From assembly GCA_021787475.1 (NCBI GenBank), contig JAJYLW010000001.1, forward strand, positions 62,001 through 126,000: a DNA stretch of 64,000 nucleotides. Reading direction: 5' to 3'. Origin of the DNA: Actinomycetes bacterium. Lineage in GTDB: Bacteria > Actinomycetota > Thermoleophilia > BMS3ABIN01. The position numbers were made by a program, and so were the translations under genes. Position 1 is the first letter of the stretch. Each line of letters starts with the position of its first letter. The notes under the pieces are model-generated. The model worked only from the letters and a program-made list of their open reading frames with translations. It did no database searches and had not been told where the DNA came from. Shown in pieces: positions 9,921 through 17,080 of this stretch.

Positions 9921-10303
9921 GATCGGTGGCTCCCGTTTTTATCTTCTTCTTTTTGTGAAACTTCAACGTACTCAACAAGCGAGCCATCGGGGTGTTTTGC
10001 CACCAGATTTAAGCCTGTGGGAAGTTGTTTCGGTTCGCTTAATATTTCTGCTCCGTGAGCCAGAAGGCTCTCCTTGAATTCATTAAGTGAGTCAACGATC
10101 AAAATGGTGCGTATTTCTCTGTATGGATTAAGTGCCTCATCACTACCGGCGCAGAGAAAAAACGATCCTACGCTCGCAAGGTCTAATCCTTCGTACTGAA
10201 TCCGAAAGCGGCGCTCTCCGAAAATATCCTCATAAAAAGACAGCATTTCTTCCATTGCCTCGGGAGCGAGATAAATTCTGGTTAGACTTCGAATTGCTTT
10301 CAT
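9917..10303 (-). CDS. VOC-family protein, copy 2
   Basis: 128 residues and the paralogue of the downstream VOC gene. The two share MLSFYEDIFGE/AIAFYENLFN, ILSEPKxxPTG and HPDGxxVEYVE blocks at matching positions. The C-terminus ends in charged residues (QKEEDKNGSHRS). Start ATG 10303 overlaps the stop of the 44-residue ORF (ATGA), and its own stop overlaps the start of copy 1. The chain of overlaps shows that the small ORF, both VOC genes and probably the recombinase are read from one transcript. The specific reaction is unknown. Confidence 0.85.
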   Translation of the reverse strand: MKAIRSLTRIYLAPEAMEEMLSFYEDIFGERRFRIQYEGLDLASVGSFFLCAGSDEALNPYREIRTILIVDSLNEFKESLLAHGAEILSEPKQLPTGLNLVAKHPDGSLVEYVEVSQKEEDKNGSHRS

Positions 10304-10434
10304 TTGTTCTTTCCTTGGTTAAAAAACTCGTCTAATTCTTTTCGAAGCTTCGGGGGTACGGGGCGACAATCGCAATGTTTGGAATGCTCCTTGTGCCAGA
10401 TTAGCCGCTCTTCCCGGGTGGGATTATTGGGCAT
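10300..10434 (-). CDS. Small Cys/His-rich protein (44 aa)
   Basis: An unrecognised 44-residue ORF from ATG 10434 to TGA 10302-10300, within the gap between the PIN toxin and VOC copy 2. The product is charged, with a compact HSKHCDCRP motif in the middle that could bind a metal, and it ends in a Lys/Glu helix. An AGGA sequence seven bases before the ATG could serve as ribosome binding site. Its stop overlaps the next start (ATGA), the main reason to think it is translated. No known family is recognised. Confidence 0.5.
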   Translation of the reverse strand: MPNNPTREERLIWHKEHSKHCDCRPVPPKLRKELDEFFNQGKNK

Positions 10435-10456
10435 CTTGTTTTCCTGGTGCCACTCC

Positions 10457-10885
10457 TTATTTATTTTGCCCACTGGCTTTCTCCAAAAGGTTTAGAAACT
10501 GAGCCGGGGTAATAACATTGATGCCCTCGTATTCTTTCAGATCTAAGAGGTCGCTGTCACCTGAGACAATGTAATCTGCTTTGGCTTTCATCGCACATTC
10601 GAGGATGCGATTGTCCGGCTCGTCATGGGGGATTGCGGAAATCCGTTTGGTGGGTCTTACAACATCTGCCCACTTGGAGATACGACTGGTGTGCAGGTTT
10701 CTATCCTCAGGCCGCCAATGAAACTTTTCTCGGAGGACCCGGTCTATTTCAGCTAAAATGGCCGGTGATGTGAAGAGGTCGTATCTTTTGAAGGGGGCAG
10801 AGGAGAGCCTGATAACAATCTCAGGCTTGCGGCCGCGTAGGAGGGCGGAGATGTATACGTTCGTATCGAGAACGACCCTATACAC
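10457..10885 (-). CDS. PIN-domain toxin (VapC-like)
   Basis: 142 residues with the PIN nuclease acidic set: VVLDTNVYISAL at the N-terminus (first Asp), a Glu in AEIDRVL, DEPDNRILECA and the SGDSDLLDL block. These chelate the metal that cleaves RNA. The LLRGRKPEIVI segment resembles the COG1569 subgroup of PIN proteins. It begins at GTG 10885 and overlaps the antitoxin gene by 8 bp, the standard layout of a toxin-antitoxin pair. It may stabilise the element carrying the recombinase. Confidence 0.88.
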   Translation of the reverse strand: MYRVVLDTNVYISALLRGRKPEIVIRLSSAPFKRYDLFTSPAILAEIDRVLREKFHWRPEDRNLHTSRISKWADVVRPTKRISAIPHDEPDNRILECAMKAKADYIVSGDSDLLDLKEYEGINVITPAQFLNLLEKASGQNK

Positions 10886-11132
10886 CCCTTACCTCGTGAA
10901 TGATCCTTTCAATATCCTTATCTGTCTTGATGCCGAACTTCTTGGCGGTTGCCCGGCCCAGGGCTCTTAGCTCCTGCCATTCTTTTTCTGCCCGCATCTG
11001 CTCGTAGACATCTACCGCTTCTCTAATAAGCTGGCTTTTGTTTATCTTTTCCTCGCTTGCTAACCTATCCACCGTCGCGGCTGTTTCCGGCGGCAGCGAA
11101 AAAGTCATTACTTTCGTGGTTCTTCCCAACAT
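10878..11132 (-). CDS. Ribbon-helix-helix antitoxin
   Basis: About 84 residues. The N-terminal ribbon-helix-helix is clear (TKVMTFSLPPETAATVDRLA, then INKSQLIREAVDVYEQM), followed by a C-terminal segment expected to bind the toxin. A perfect AGGAGG sits 5 bases before ATG 11132; two nearer in-frame starts (11135, 11138) lie too close to it, so 11132 is chosen. The gene leads the probable operon antitoxin, PIN toxin, small ORF, VOC, VOC, recombinase. RHH antitoxins normally repress their own promoter, which here should lie within 11139-11224. Confidence 0.88.
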   Translation of the reverse strand: MLGRTTKVMTFSLPPETAATVDRLASEEKINKSQLIREAVDVYEQMRAEKEWQELRALGRATAKKFGIKTDKDIERIIHEVRGV

Positions 11133-11224
11133 CATCACCTCCTAATTGTTATTACCCAGTATTACACTTTCTGTATCTAAGATAGTCGACAAATCGGTTC
11201 CTGTCAATAGTTTTGTTTACAATC

Positions 11225-11596
11225 TCACTTCCTCTTCCTTAAATCTTCCCTGGCTCTCATCACCGCTTCATAGGACCGGACGATGGATGCCTTCTCCTCG
11301 GTGGTCATATGCGGCACTGCCTTAAACATCATCGTAAAGCCGGGATCGGTGAGCCCCAGGCGTTCCAGCTCGGCATCGACTTTGAGTTCTTCGATTTCTT
11401 CCCAGGTCAGCCCCATTATGTCAGCCCAAGACTTGAGCTTGTCATCAGAGGGGAGGAAGCGGCCCCGTTCGGCATCAGAGATATAGCTGTTGGAGCCGAC
11501 GCCAAGCCGATCGGCCAAATCTTCCTGACCGATGCCCCTCTCAAGGCGGATCTGCTTCATTTTCTTTCCGAAGTGTTTGTTTTTAAATTCTTCCAT
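11225..11596 (-). CDS. XRE-family transcriptional repressor
   Basis: 123 residues. A Cro/C1-type helix-turn-helix occupies about residues 10-70 (MKQIRLERGIGQEDLADRLG, then SYISDAERGRFLPS). A C-terminal helical part with charged ends may mediate dimerisation. The start codon ATG 11596 lies inside a palindromic site TATCG-N9-CGATA, and two more copies lie upstream in the divergent promoter region. Autorepression and control of the plus-strand genes (11802 onward) is therefore very likely. No protease or peptidase domain is present, so induction by self-cleavage is unlikely. Confidence 0.9.
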   Translation of the reverse strand: MEEFKNKHFGKKMKQIRLERGIGQEDLADRLGVGSNSYISDAERGRFLPSDDKLKSWADIMGLTWEEIEELKVDAELERLGLTDPGFTMMFKAVPHMTTEEKASIVRSYEAVMRAREDLRKRK

Positions 11597-11614
11597 ATCG
11601 CTTCATAAACGATA
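11596..11614. promoter_or_regulatory. XRE operator site 1 (TATCG-N9-CGATA)
   Basis: A perfect 5-bp inverted repeat with a 9-bp spacer overlapping the start codon of the XRE gene. Binding here would block its own translation start region or transcription. The spacer sequence differs among the three sites, while the arms and spacing are identical. Confidence 0.7.
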
Positions 11615-11694
11615 CATTAGCCTCAAAAGCCAGTCAAGGGTTTTATTCGTCATCCCTGTTTATCCACAATAAGCGGTATTCTGTACACTTGAAA

Positions 11695-11713
11695 TATCGT
11701 AAGTATACCGATA
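11695..11713. promoter_or_regulatory. XRE operator site 2 (TATCG-N9-CGATA)
   Basis: The same arms and 9-bp spacing as site 1. The symmetry extends to 7 bp on each side (AATATCG/CGATATT, 11693-11715). It is placed centrally in the divergent intergenic region. Confidence 0.72.
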
Positions 11714-11758
11714 TTATTGATTCATCTTCGGCTTATGCCCTTTATTTTTACCCTGGCA

Positions 11759-11777
11759 TATCGAAGATGTAGCGATA
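11759..11777. promoter_or_regulatory. XRE operator site 3 (TATCG-N9-CGATA)
   Basis: The third copy, 25 bp before the ATG of the small plus-strand ORF at 11802, with symmetry extended to 6 bp (ATATCG/CGATAT). It is well placed to repress the rightward genes. Confidence 0.7.
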
Positions 11778-11801
11778 TTTAATAGGTTTGGAGAGACAAA
11801 A

Positions 11802-11987
11802 ATGACAGGAAAGAATGGTAGAGAAATCGACCCCGAGAAGGTCAAATACCAGCTGGATATGCTGGTCACTGCCATTTGGAAAAACGCCGAAGAGCAGCTC
11901 CGGGCCAGGAAGAGGCTCAATCATTCACAGGTTAATGAACCCGCCCACAGTTATTCCACCCGTACCTCACAGAAAGTTACCCCTTAA
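11802..11987 (+). CDS. Small protein of unknown function (61 aa)
   Basis: An unrecognised small ORF with a good ribosome binding site (GGAGAG 8 bases before ATG 11802). The product is hydrophilic with a predicted helix (VKYQLDMLVTAIWKNAEEQL) and a basic tail. It is the first rightward gene behind the three XRE operators, so it is likely controlled by the repressor. Its position before the replication-relaxation gene suggests a small plasmid- or element-type accessory protein; no family is recognised. Confidence 0.5.
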   Translation: MTGKNGREIDPEKVKYQLDMLVTAIWKNAEEQLRARKRLNHSQVNEPAHSYSTRTSQKVTP

Positions 11988-12042
11988 AATGCCTATTGAT
12001 TTCAGATCAAGACCTAAAATCAAGACCCAAATGCTTAAAACC

Positions 12043-12249
12043 GTCAGGGGGAAATTAACCGACTTTGCGGGGCATTTAGCCCGCTTAAGTCGGCGTCGTC
12101 TGTCTTCATTTTGCGGGTCAAAATGAAGCCCGATTGCCCACCCCTTGACACAAGGTTTCCCTCGCTCCGATGTCACTTCGGCGAGGCGCGGGCAGTCTGG
12201 CTTATCAGCCAGACGACGCTCCCTTCGGTCGCTTAATTTCCCCCTTGAC
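12043..12249. other. Multi-hairpin structured element closed by a long inverted repeat (candidate oriT/replication origin or structured RNA)
   Basis: The ends are an inverted repeat of about 16 bp: GTCAGGGGGAAATTAA at 12043-12058 and its complement at 12233-12249 with one extra base. Inside are consecutive stem-loops: 12059-12093 (CCGACTT/AAGTCGG), 12104-12128 (10-bp stem CTTCATTTTG, 5-nt loop), 12143-12155 (CCTTG/CAAGG), 12160-12186 (CCTCG..CCGA with a bulge) and 12195-12214 (8-bp stem GTCTGGCT, 4-nt loop). No convincing gene occupies it. It lies 22 bp before the replication-relaxation gene, where a nick site or origin would be expected. A folded RNA leader is the other possibility. Confidence 0.6.
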
Positions 12250-12271
12250 TTTGAAAGACAAGAAAACAAAT

Positions 12272-13120
12272 ATGAAAACTAGAAATAGAAACAACGTAAA
12301 ACCAATGAGACTGACTCTCAGAGATGTATCAGTCATTTTGAGTGTTTATGAGAACCGGTTCATGAGGCGCGATCAAATTCAGCGGCTTCATTTCCCTGGG
12401 TCATCAGTTCAGGCAACTAGCGCCAGACTAAAGAAGCTCTCCGATCACAAGTTCCTGGACAAGATGCAAAGGCCGGTGATAGGCGGCGCATCTCAGGCCG
12501 TCTACGCTCTAAACAAGCGCGGAGCTGATGTCGTGACCATGAATCTCGACGTAAGCCGCCAGCAGGTTCACTGGAAGCGAGATAACAATCGGGTGGAATG
12601 GCTTTTCATGGAGCATACCTTGGCTGTTTCGGAGTTCAAGGTTTGTCTTGACCTGGCGCTCAGGGGCCGAGAAGCAGAGCTTTATTTCCACCAGCGTGGT
12701 GACAGGTCGCTAATCCGTCGGGTGTCTGACCCCTCGGGCAAAAAGAAATATCTGGTTGTGGCTCCCGATGCTTTCTTTGGCGTCCAGACCGAAAGGGGCA
12801 AACATATCTTCTTTCTTGAGGTTGACATGGGGACAGAAACGCTAAAGCGAATTCAGGAGAAGGTCATTGCCTACAAGAAGTACTGGAAATCAGGAAAATA
12901 TGAGAAGGAATATGGCTTTAATCATTTTCGGGTGCTAACAGTTGCAGAAAGTGAAACGAGGCTGGCAAACCTGATTCAGGCCACAGGAAAAGTTGGCGGC
13001 AAATATATGTTTGTCTTCACAACTTTTGCCGGGCTTCATAATGTCGGCATCTTTGAGCCGATCTGGCTTGCGGCGGTATCTACCATACCCCTGGGGATTA
13101 TTGGTGATGGTTCATCGTGA
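12272..13120 (+). CDS. Replication-relaxation family protein
   Basis: 282 residues from ATG 12272. The N-terminal winged helix (DVSVILSVYENRFMRRDQIQ, then ARLKKLSDHKFLDKMQRPV) and the C-terminal acidic/Lys part (FFLEVDMGTETLKRIQEKV and AYKKYWKSG) match the replication-relaxation (PF13814-type) family. That family is typical of plasmids and integrative elements and is implicated in DNA processing for replication or transfer; its Glu/Lys motif resembles a nuclease-like fold. The hairpin block immediately upstream may be its DNA target. The ribosome binding site is weak. Confidence 0.78.
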   Translation: MKTRNRNNVKPMRLTLRDVSVILSVYENRFMRRDQIQRLHFPGSSVQATSARLKKLSDHKFLDKMQRPVIGGASQAVYALNKRGADVVTMNLDVSRQQVHWKRDNNRVEWLFMEHTLAVSEFKVCLDLALRGREAELYFHQRGDRSLIRRVSDPSGKKKYLVVAPDAFFGVQTERGKHIFFLEVDMGTETLKRIQEKVIAYKKYWKSGKYEKEYGFNHFRVLTVAESETRLANLIQATGKVGGKYMFVFTTFAGLHNVGIFEPIWLAAVSTIPLGIIGDGSS

Positions 13121-13233
13121 AGGTCCAATCGCTCCGAAATCGTTATCCTGCTGGTGCCTTTCCTTTTGACAAGAACGTTGTTAGATAGGATTATTAACCA
13201 GTCAGCTGTTTTAATGGCTCGGGGAGGTCAAGA

Positions 13234-13971
13234 ATCAGCAATAAAATTGAAAAAATCAGCCTACTCCTGGTTGAAAATCAGGAATATTACCTTAAAAGTC
13301 TGCTCGAAAGTCTTCAGACGAGGCCGACCATTGAAGTCGCAGGGTCGGCCACCAACTTTGAAGATGCGAGAGAGCTTATCGAAAAAAACACCTTTGACAT
13401 CCTCTTGACTGATCTGGCTATCCCCCGAAAAAAGTTCGTCTCTTCGGCAACATCCTGGTTTCCGGATACCGATAAGCAGCCGAAAACCGAAATCGGCTTG
13501 AAACTGATAAGCTTCTGCGCTCAAACAAGGCCCGAGGCTAAGATAGTGGTATTAACCGTATCCAATGGATGCGGATATTTTTTAAGAGCTCTAAGAGCCG
13601 GCGCTTATGATTACCTGGTCAAAGATTATATTGACAGTAACTTGGTTCAATGCCTGAGCATCGTTCAAAACGGCGGCCGTCTGCCTTTGCCGCCGCAGCT
13701 AAAAAAGATGCGAGCGCAGTTTGAAAGTGACAGCGCATTTTTGCCTTTCAATCTCACTTCCAAAGAACTTGAAGTCCTTGATCTTTACTCACGAGGCAAA
13801 CGGGACAAAGAGATTGCCAGCCACTTTAATAATTCCCCCAGGACGATACGCCGCATTTTTGAAGAACACTTAAGAGAAAAAATGGGGGTTCGCGAGCGCC
13901 AGGAGATGGTGGTCTTGGCTGTAAAAGAAGGGCTAATTGATCCGCATACTTCCAAGCCAAATGAATTTTGA
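13234..13971 (+). CDS. NarL/LuxR-type response regulator, possible non-canonical start
   Basis: The receiver domain begins KISLLLVENQEYY, has the phospho-acceptor Asp in DILLTDLAIP and the conserved Lys in YDYLVKD. A LuxR helix-turn-helix follows (LTSKELEVLDLYSRGKRDKE, then SPRTIRRIFEEHL). No ATG, GTG or TTG precedes the receiver in frame after the upstream stops at 13186 and 13195. The first standard start (TTG 13405) would remove the first 50 residues including the acidic pocket. A strong GGGGAGG (13221-13227) sits 6 bases before an in-frame ATC (13234), so initiation at ATC or at ATT 13246 is proposed. It overlaps the kinase gene by 11 bp. Confidence 0.75.
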   Translation: MSNKIEKISLLLVENQEYYLKSLLESLQTRPTIEVAGSATNFEDARELIEKNTFDILLTDLAIPRKKFVSSATSWFPDTDKQPKTEIGLKLISFCAQTRPEAKIVVLTVSNGCGYFLRALRAGAYDYLVKDYIDSNLVQCLSIVQNGGRLPLPPQLKKMRAQFESDSAFLPFNLTSKELEVLDLYSRGKRDKEIASHFNNSPRTIRRIFEEHLREKMGVRERQEMVVLAVKEGLIDPHTSKPNEF

Positions 13972-16237
13972 CACCGAAGCAGCCGCTGTAGATAAAAAGA
14001 GCTTGGATGGAACCGGGCTTGTCCTGTATATGCGTCCATTTCTTAAAAGAAATTTTGCCAAAAAAACTCATTCTTTAGAAAACCCGGCTCTCATCGGTGA
14101 AGACGGATCGTGCCGCCGGTACCTTGTGCTTCAAAAGTGGGCCGTCTATTGGCGGTTCGTAATAATCCTTCAAATACCGGTCATGTCGTTCTTTTGCCCG
14201 GAAAGATTAGGATCTGTGGGCTGGGCTCTTGTTGTTTTCGCAGCCGCCGCCTCATACACCGCCATTTACGCATATTTGGCCATGGTGTCAAAGCGTTCGG
14301 GAAACAAATATTTTCATCTGATTGATCTTCTCGTTTGCGCCTCTTTAATGATTCTGGCCCGCGAACCAAAGCTAATCTATATCTCTTCCATGTATGCTTA
14401 TTCAACCCTTATTGCTTTTCCGAAACGCCGCTTTTCCGAGGCATTCGCTACCACATTTTTCTTAAGCTTCGCGTATCTGGGAGCCCAGTGGCTATGGGTG
14501 CAGACACCCCTCCAGCTTCTCGGCTCTCCAAATGAACTGGGCAGTTTCATAATCTTCTATTTTTTCGGCCTCGGCTCTGTCGCTTTTGCCGGGATTCTTG
14601 AGAGGGTCTCAAATCTTGAACTTGCCGGTATTTTAAATAGGGAGCGGATGCTCTTTCGTGCCTGGCTTCATGATGACCTTGGCAGCATCGTTTGCGGCCT
14701 ATGCTTGTGGAGCGAGGGTATTGCCGAGAAAAGCGCAGATGAGATAAAGAAAGCATTAAATCAGCTCTCAGAAGGCACCAGACTGGCAAGCGGCACCATG
14801 AAACGCCTGTTTTCTGATCTTGAATCGTCGGAGAAAGGAAGACTTACTGATAATCTTTCGGAACTGGCGGAAAGCTTTAAGCCAACCGGAGTATCCATCC
14901 TCATTGTTTCAAATGAAAAAAACATCAATCTAGCTCCCGGACTTCAAAGGGAAATCTTTTGCCTGATCCGTGAAGCTGTAAGAAATGCGGCCGCTCATTC
15001 TCTTGCAAAAGAGATAACCATCAAAATCAGCTATCACCGAAAACATTTGATGATCGAAGTCAACGATGAGGGAAGGGGCTTTGGCCCAGATGAGCTTCAC
15101 CAAAAACAAACTGAGGGAAGCCAAGGCATCAAGCTGCTTCAAGAGCGCGCCTCGCGGATTAGCGGCAAAGCAGCGATAGAAAGCATCCCCGGGAAAGGAA
15201 CAAGCGTTAAATTCTCGTTTTCAAAGGTTATGAAAGGAAGTCAGGGAAAACTGCAAAACCGCCTGAAGTTACGAGGAGGCGGAATCTTCTCGCTCCTAAT
15301 CCTTATTCAAACTCTCATGCTGGGCCTGGTTTTGATCCAGATGATGCTCCTGCCGCCGTATCAGAGGTTCTCTGTCGCTGCTCTCATCATCATGGGGGTG
15401 CTCTTCCTGGATTGCATAGCTTGGGTAATATTCCGACTGCGCCTTTACAATGCTTTCCAGAATTTCCCCGTTCTTTTAATTATCAAACAGTCATTATTCG
15501 CGGTTCTCTTTGTCATTGCCCTACAGGCCGGCCTGCCTATTTATTTCAGCTTGTATATCGGAGTAAGTTTTTTAATAAGCAGTCTATTCTTGGGCTTTTT
15601 CGGAAATTCGCTGGCTGGCGGAATATTTGTTCTTGGAACTTTTTTTGCTTACAACTTCGGGCCAAGCACTTTCAATGGCAAAGTTGTCGAAGATTTTATT
15701 ACCTTCAGCACTTCGCTTTGGCTAACAGCGGCTTCGGCAGGGCTTGGAGCCAAATTCCTTTCAAGTCTCGAAGCTCTGAAAGAAAAAACTACCAGAAGCG
15801 CTTCAAGCGAAGAAAAGAATCGCTTGGCCTCGGAAGCCCTTAAGCAACTTGAGGGTCTCCTTGCGAAGTTGACTTCAGAGATACATTCTCTCCAAAAAAG
15901 CATACCAGACAAATCTGCCTTAGATCAAATCAGTGAGAGCAATTTAAATTTAATGAAACAGCTGCGTCTCCAATTGAAGCTGTGGCAATATAATACTGGT
16001 AGTTTTGGAGTATCATCGCCAGTTATAGATAATGGCCTAGTTTTTGTTGAAGGAAATAACCGGATAATTGCAGTTCCATCTGCTGCAGCTTGTTCCAGTA
16101 CTTGTTATGAGGGGCAGGGGAAAGAAACTTGGATACTTGTTATGAGGGGCAGGGGAAAGAAACTTGGATATTTAAAACAGACAGTGATTTTCTTACAAAC
16201 CCAATTCGAACACCCATCATCTTTGTCAATAATATAG
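13961..16237 (+). CDS. Membrane histidine kinase (HisKA_3/NarX type) with second membrane module; 3' end frameshifted
   Basis: About 758 residues as read. The N-terminal part has around six membrane helices, then an H-box (FRAWLHDDLGS) and an ATPase domain with N box EAVRNAAAHS, G1 VNDEGRGFGPDE and G2 GSQGIKLLQER. Unusually, a second block of about six helices and a coiled coil (EALKQLEGLLAKLTSEIHSL) follows, then the first blade of a beta-propeller (SPVIDNGLVFVEGNNRIIAV). A 35-bp tandem duplication at 16100-16169 shifts the frame and ends the protein at 16237 with about 35 non-homologous residues. ATG 13961 overlaps the regulator stop (ATGAATTTTGA). It is most likely the partner of that regulator; its signal is unknown. 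It could represent two fused genes. Confidence 0.75.
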   Translation: MNFDTEAAAVDKKSLDGTGLVLYMRPFLKRNFAKKTHSLENPALIGEDGSCRRYLVLQKWAVYWRFVIILQIPVMSFFCPERLGSVGWALVVFAAAASYTAIYAYLAMVSKRSGNKYFHLIDLLVCASLMILAREPKLIYISSMYAYSTLIAFPKRRFSEAFATTFFLSFAYLGAQWLWVQTPLQLLGSPNELGSFIIFYFFGLGSVAFAGILERVSNLELAGILNRERMLFRAWLHDDLGSIVCGLCLWSEGIAEKSADEIKKALNQLSEGTRLASGTMKRLFSDLESSEKGRLTDNLSELAESFKPTGVSILIVSNEKNINLAPGLQREIFCLIREAVRNAAAHSLAKEITIKISYHRKHLMIEVNDEGRGFGPDELHQKQTEGSQGIKLLQERASRISGKAAIESIPGKGTSVKFSFSKVMKGSQGKLQNRLKLRGGGIFSLLILIQTLMLGLVLIQMMLLPPYQRFSVAALIIMGVLFLDCIAWVIFRLRLYNAFQNFPVLLIIKQSLFAVLFVIALQAGLPIYFSLYIGVSFLISSLFLGFFGNSLAGGIFVLGTFFAYNFGPSTFNGKVVEDFITFSTSLWLTAASAGLGAKFLSSLEALKEKTTRSASSEEKNRLASEALKQLEGLLAKLTSEIHSLQKSIPDKSALDQISESNLNLMKQLRLQLKLWQYNTGSFGVSSPVIDNGLVFVEGNNRIIAVPSAAACSSTCYEGQGKETWILVMRGRGKKLGYLKQTVIFLQTQFEHPSSLSII
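16100..16169 (+). repeat. 35-bp perfect tandem duplication inside a coding region
   Basis: Bases 16100-16134 are repeated exactly at 16135-16169. The unit is not a multiple of three, so the kinase/propeller frame changes. Removing one copy restores a continuous beta-propeller reading (CYEGQGKETWIFKTDSDF). Confidence 0.92.
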
Positions 16238-16658
16238 TTATCTTTGGCGGAGGTGATAATCTATTTGCTCTGGATGCTAATTCTGGTAAAAAAATATGGG
16301 TTTACAAATGTAACGGAAGTGTGAAAGATCCGGTCCTTGGGAACGGAAAGATTATTTTTAATAGTGATGATGGGTACTCCATTCTGTGGACGCGACCACT
16401 GGACAAGAAAACTGGGAAATAAAAATAAATTCCACTACAGTGCCGGCATTTAGTAATAATGTTATTTATATGGGTGTAACAACAAATGATGTCTTCAAAA
16501 CTGCTTATTATCTGGTCGCCATTGATAGTGCAAACGGAAAGGAAATGTGGCGATTTGGAATGAATAAAGAAATTGAATCAACGCCTTATGTTGAAAATAA
16601 TACGGCCTACTTTGGTGATGATGACAATTATTTCTACGCAGTATCTATGCCAGACTAA
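16129..16658 (+). pseudogene. Detached PQQ-like beta-propeller segment of the kinase gene
   Basis: Two frames carry typical PQQ/YncE-like blades: PIIFVNNIVIFGGGDNLFAL followed by DANSGKKIWVYKCNG, then after a second one-base frame change near 16390 VDATTGQENWEIK, YYLVAIDSANGKEMWRFG and TPYVENNTAYFGDDDN. The repeated A-x-D-x-x-x-G-K-x-x-W pattern is diagnostic. Together with the blade at the end of the preceding ORF this was probably the sensing domain of one long protein. With two frame changes the segment is best treated as broken, unless they are assembly errors. Confidence 0.7.
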
Positions 16659-17080
16659 TAACCTATTATCTTTTTATATTTGCTGATTTGGCTAAATGCG
16701 ATCATATTGTTGATTATTAAGAGGATGTAAAAAATAAGCAGAATGCCACCAGGTGCAAATACAAAAACTGAGACCAGACTTATAATCATAAGCAACAAAG
16801 CGCGAGTATAAGATTTTTTTGCATTCGTGAAAGTATCTTTTTTCATTCCCCAACCGGCGAAAATGAAATAAGCCATGAATATTGCCATTAAGAGGTAAAT
16901 AACAAGGAAAGAAGATAGATTTAGCGCGCCACCAAGGAAGTGAAGAATAAATGCTTCTGCTGGTAATGCGACTAACATAAAAATGCCAATTGCGAACGTG
17001 CTATTCCCAGCATTCTTGAAAGATTTTGTTAATTTCTCTGGAACCTTATTGCGGTTCTCGGGCTTAATTTTAGTATCCAT
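16655..17080 (-). CDS. Small four-helix membrane protein of unknown function
   Basis: 141 residues from ATG 17080. About four membrane helices are visible (GNSTFAIGIFMLVALPAEAF, SSFLVIYLLMAIFMAYFIF, ALLLMIISLVSVFVFAPGG, LLIFYILLIINNMIAF), with basic ends. The N-terminal 25 residues are charged and cytoplasmic. It is convergent with the propeller remnant, the stops overlapping by 4 bp, and is AT-rich compared with the host genes, suggesting recent acquisition. No family is recognised. Confidence 0.6.
   Translation of the reverse strand: MDTKIKPENRNKVPEKLTKSFKNAGNSTFAIGIFMLVALPAEAFILHFLGGALNLSSFLVIYLLMAIFMAYFIFAGWGMKKDTFTNAKKSYTRALLLMIISLVSVFVFAPGGILLIFYILLIINNMIAFSQISKYKKIIGY

Noticed and set aside
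11660-11668. TTATCCACA, a perfect DnaA-box consensus, in the XRE intergenic region
   Set aside because: Only one box was seen; a single 9-mer is expected by chance and does not define an origin.
11967-12269. A 100-codon minus-strand frame over the hairpin element
   Set aside because: Its composition follows the hairpin arms, with Arg/Asp/Cys runs and no ribosome binding site; the inverted-repeat structure explains it better.
13154-13408. An 84-codon plus-strand frame with an ATG at 13213 overlapping the response regulator start
   Set aside because: The overlapping frame carries the receiver-domain sequence; this frame has no domain and ends inside it.
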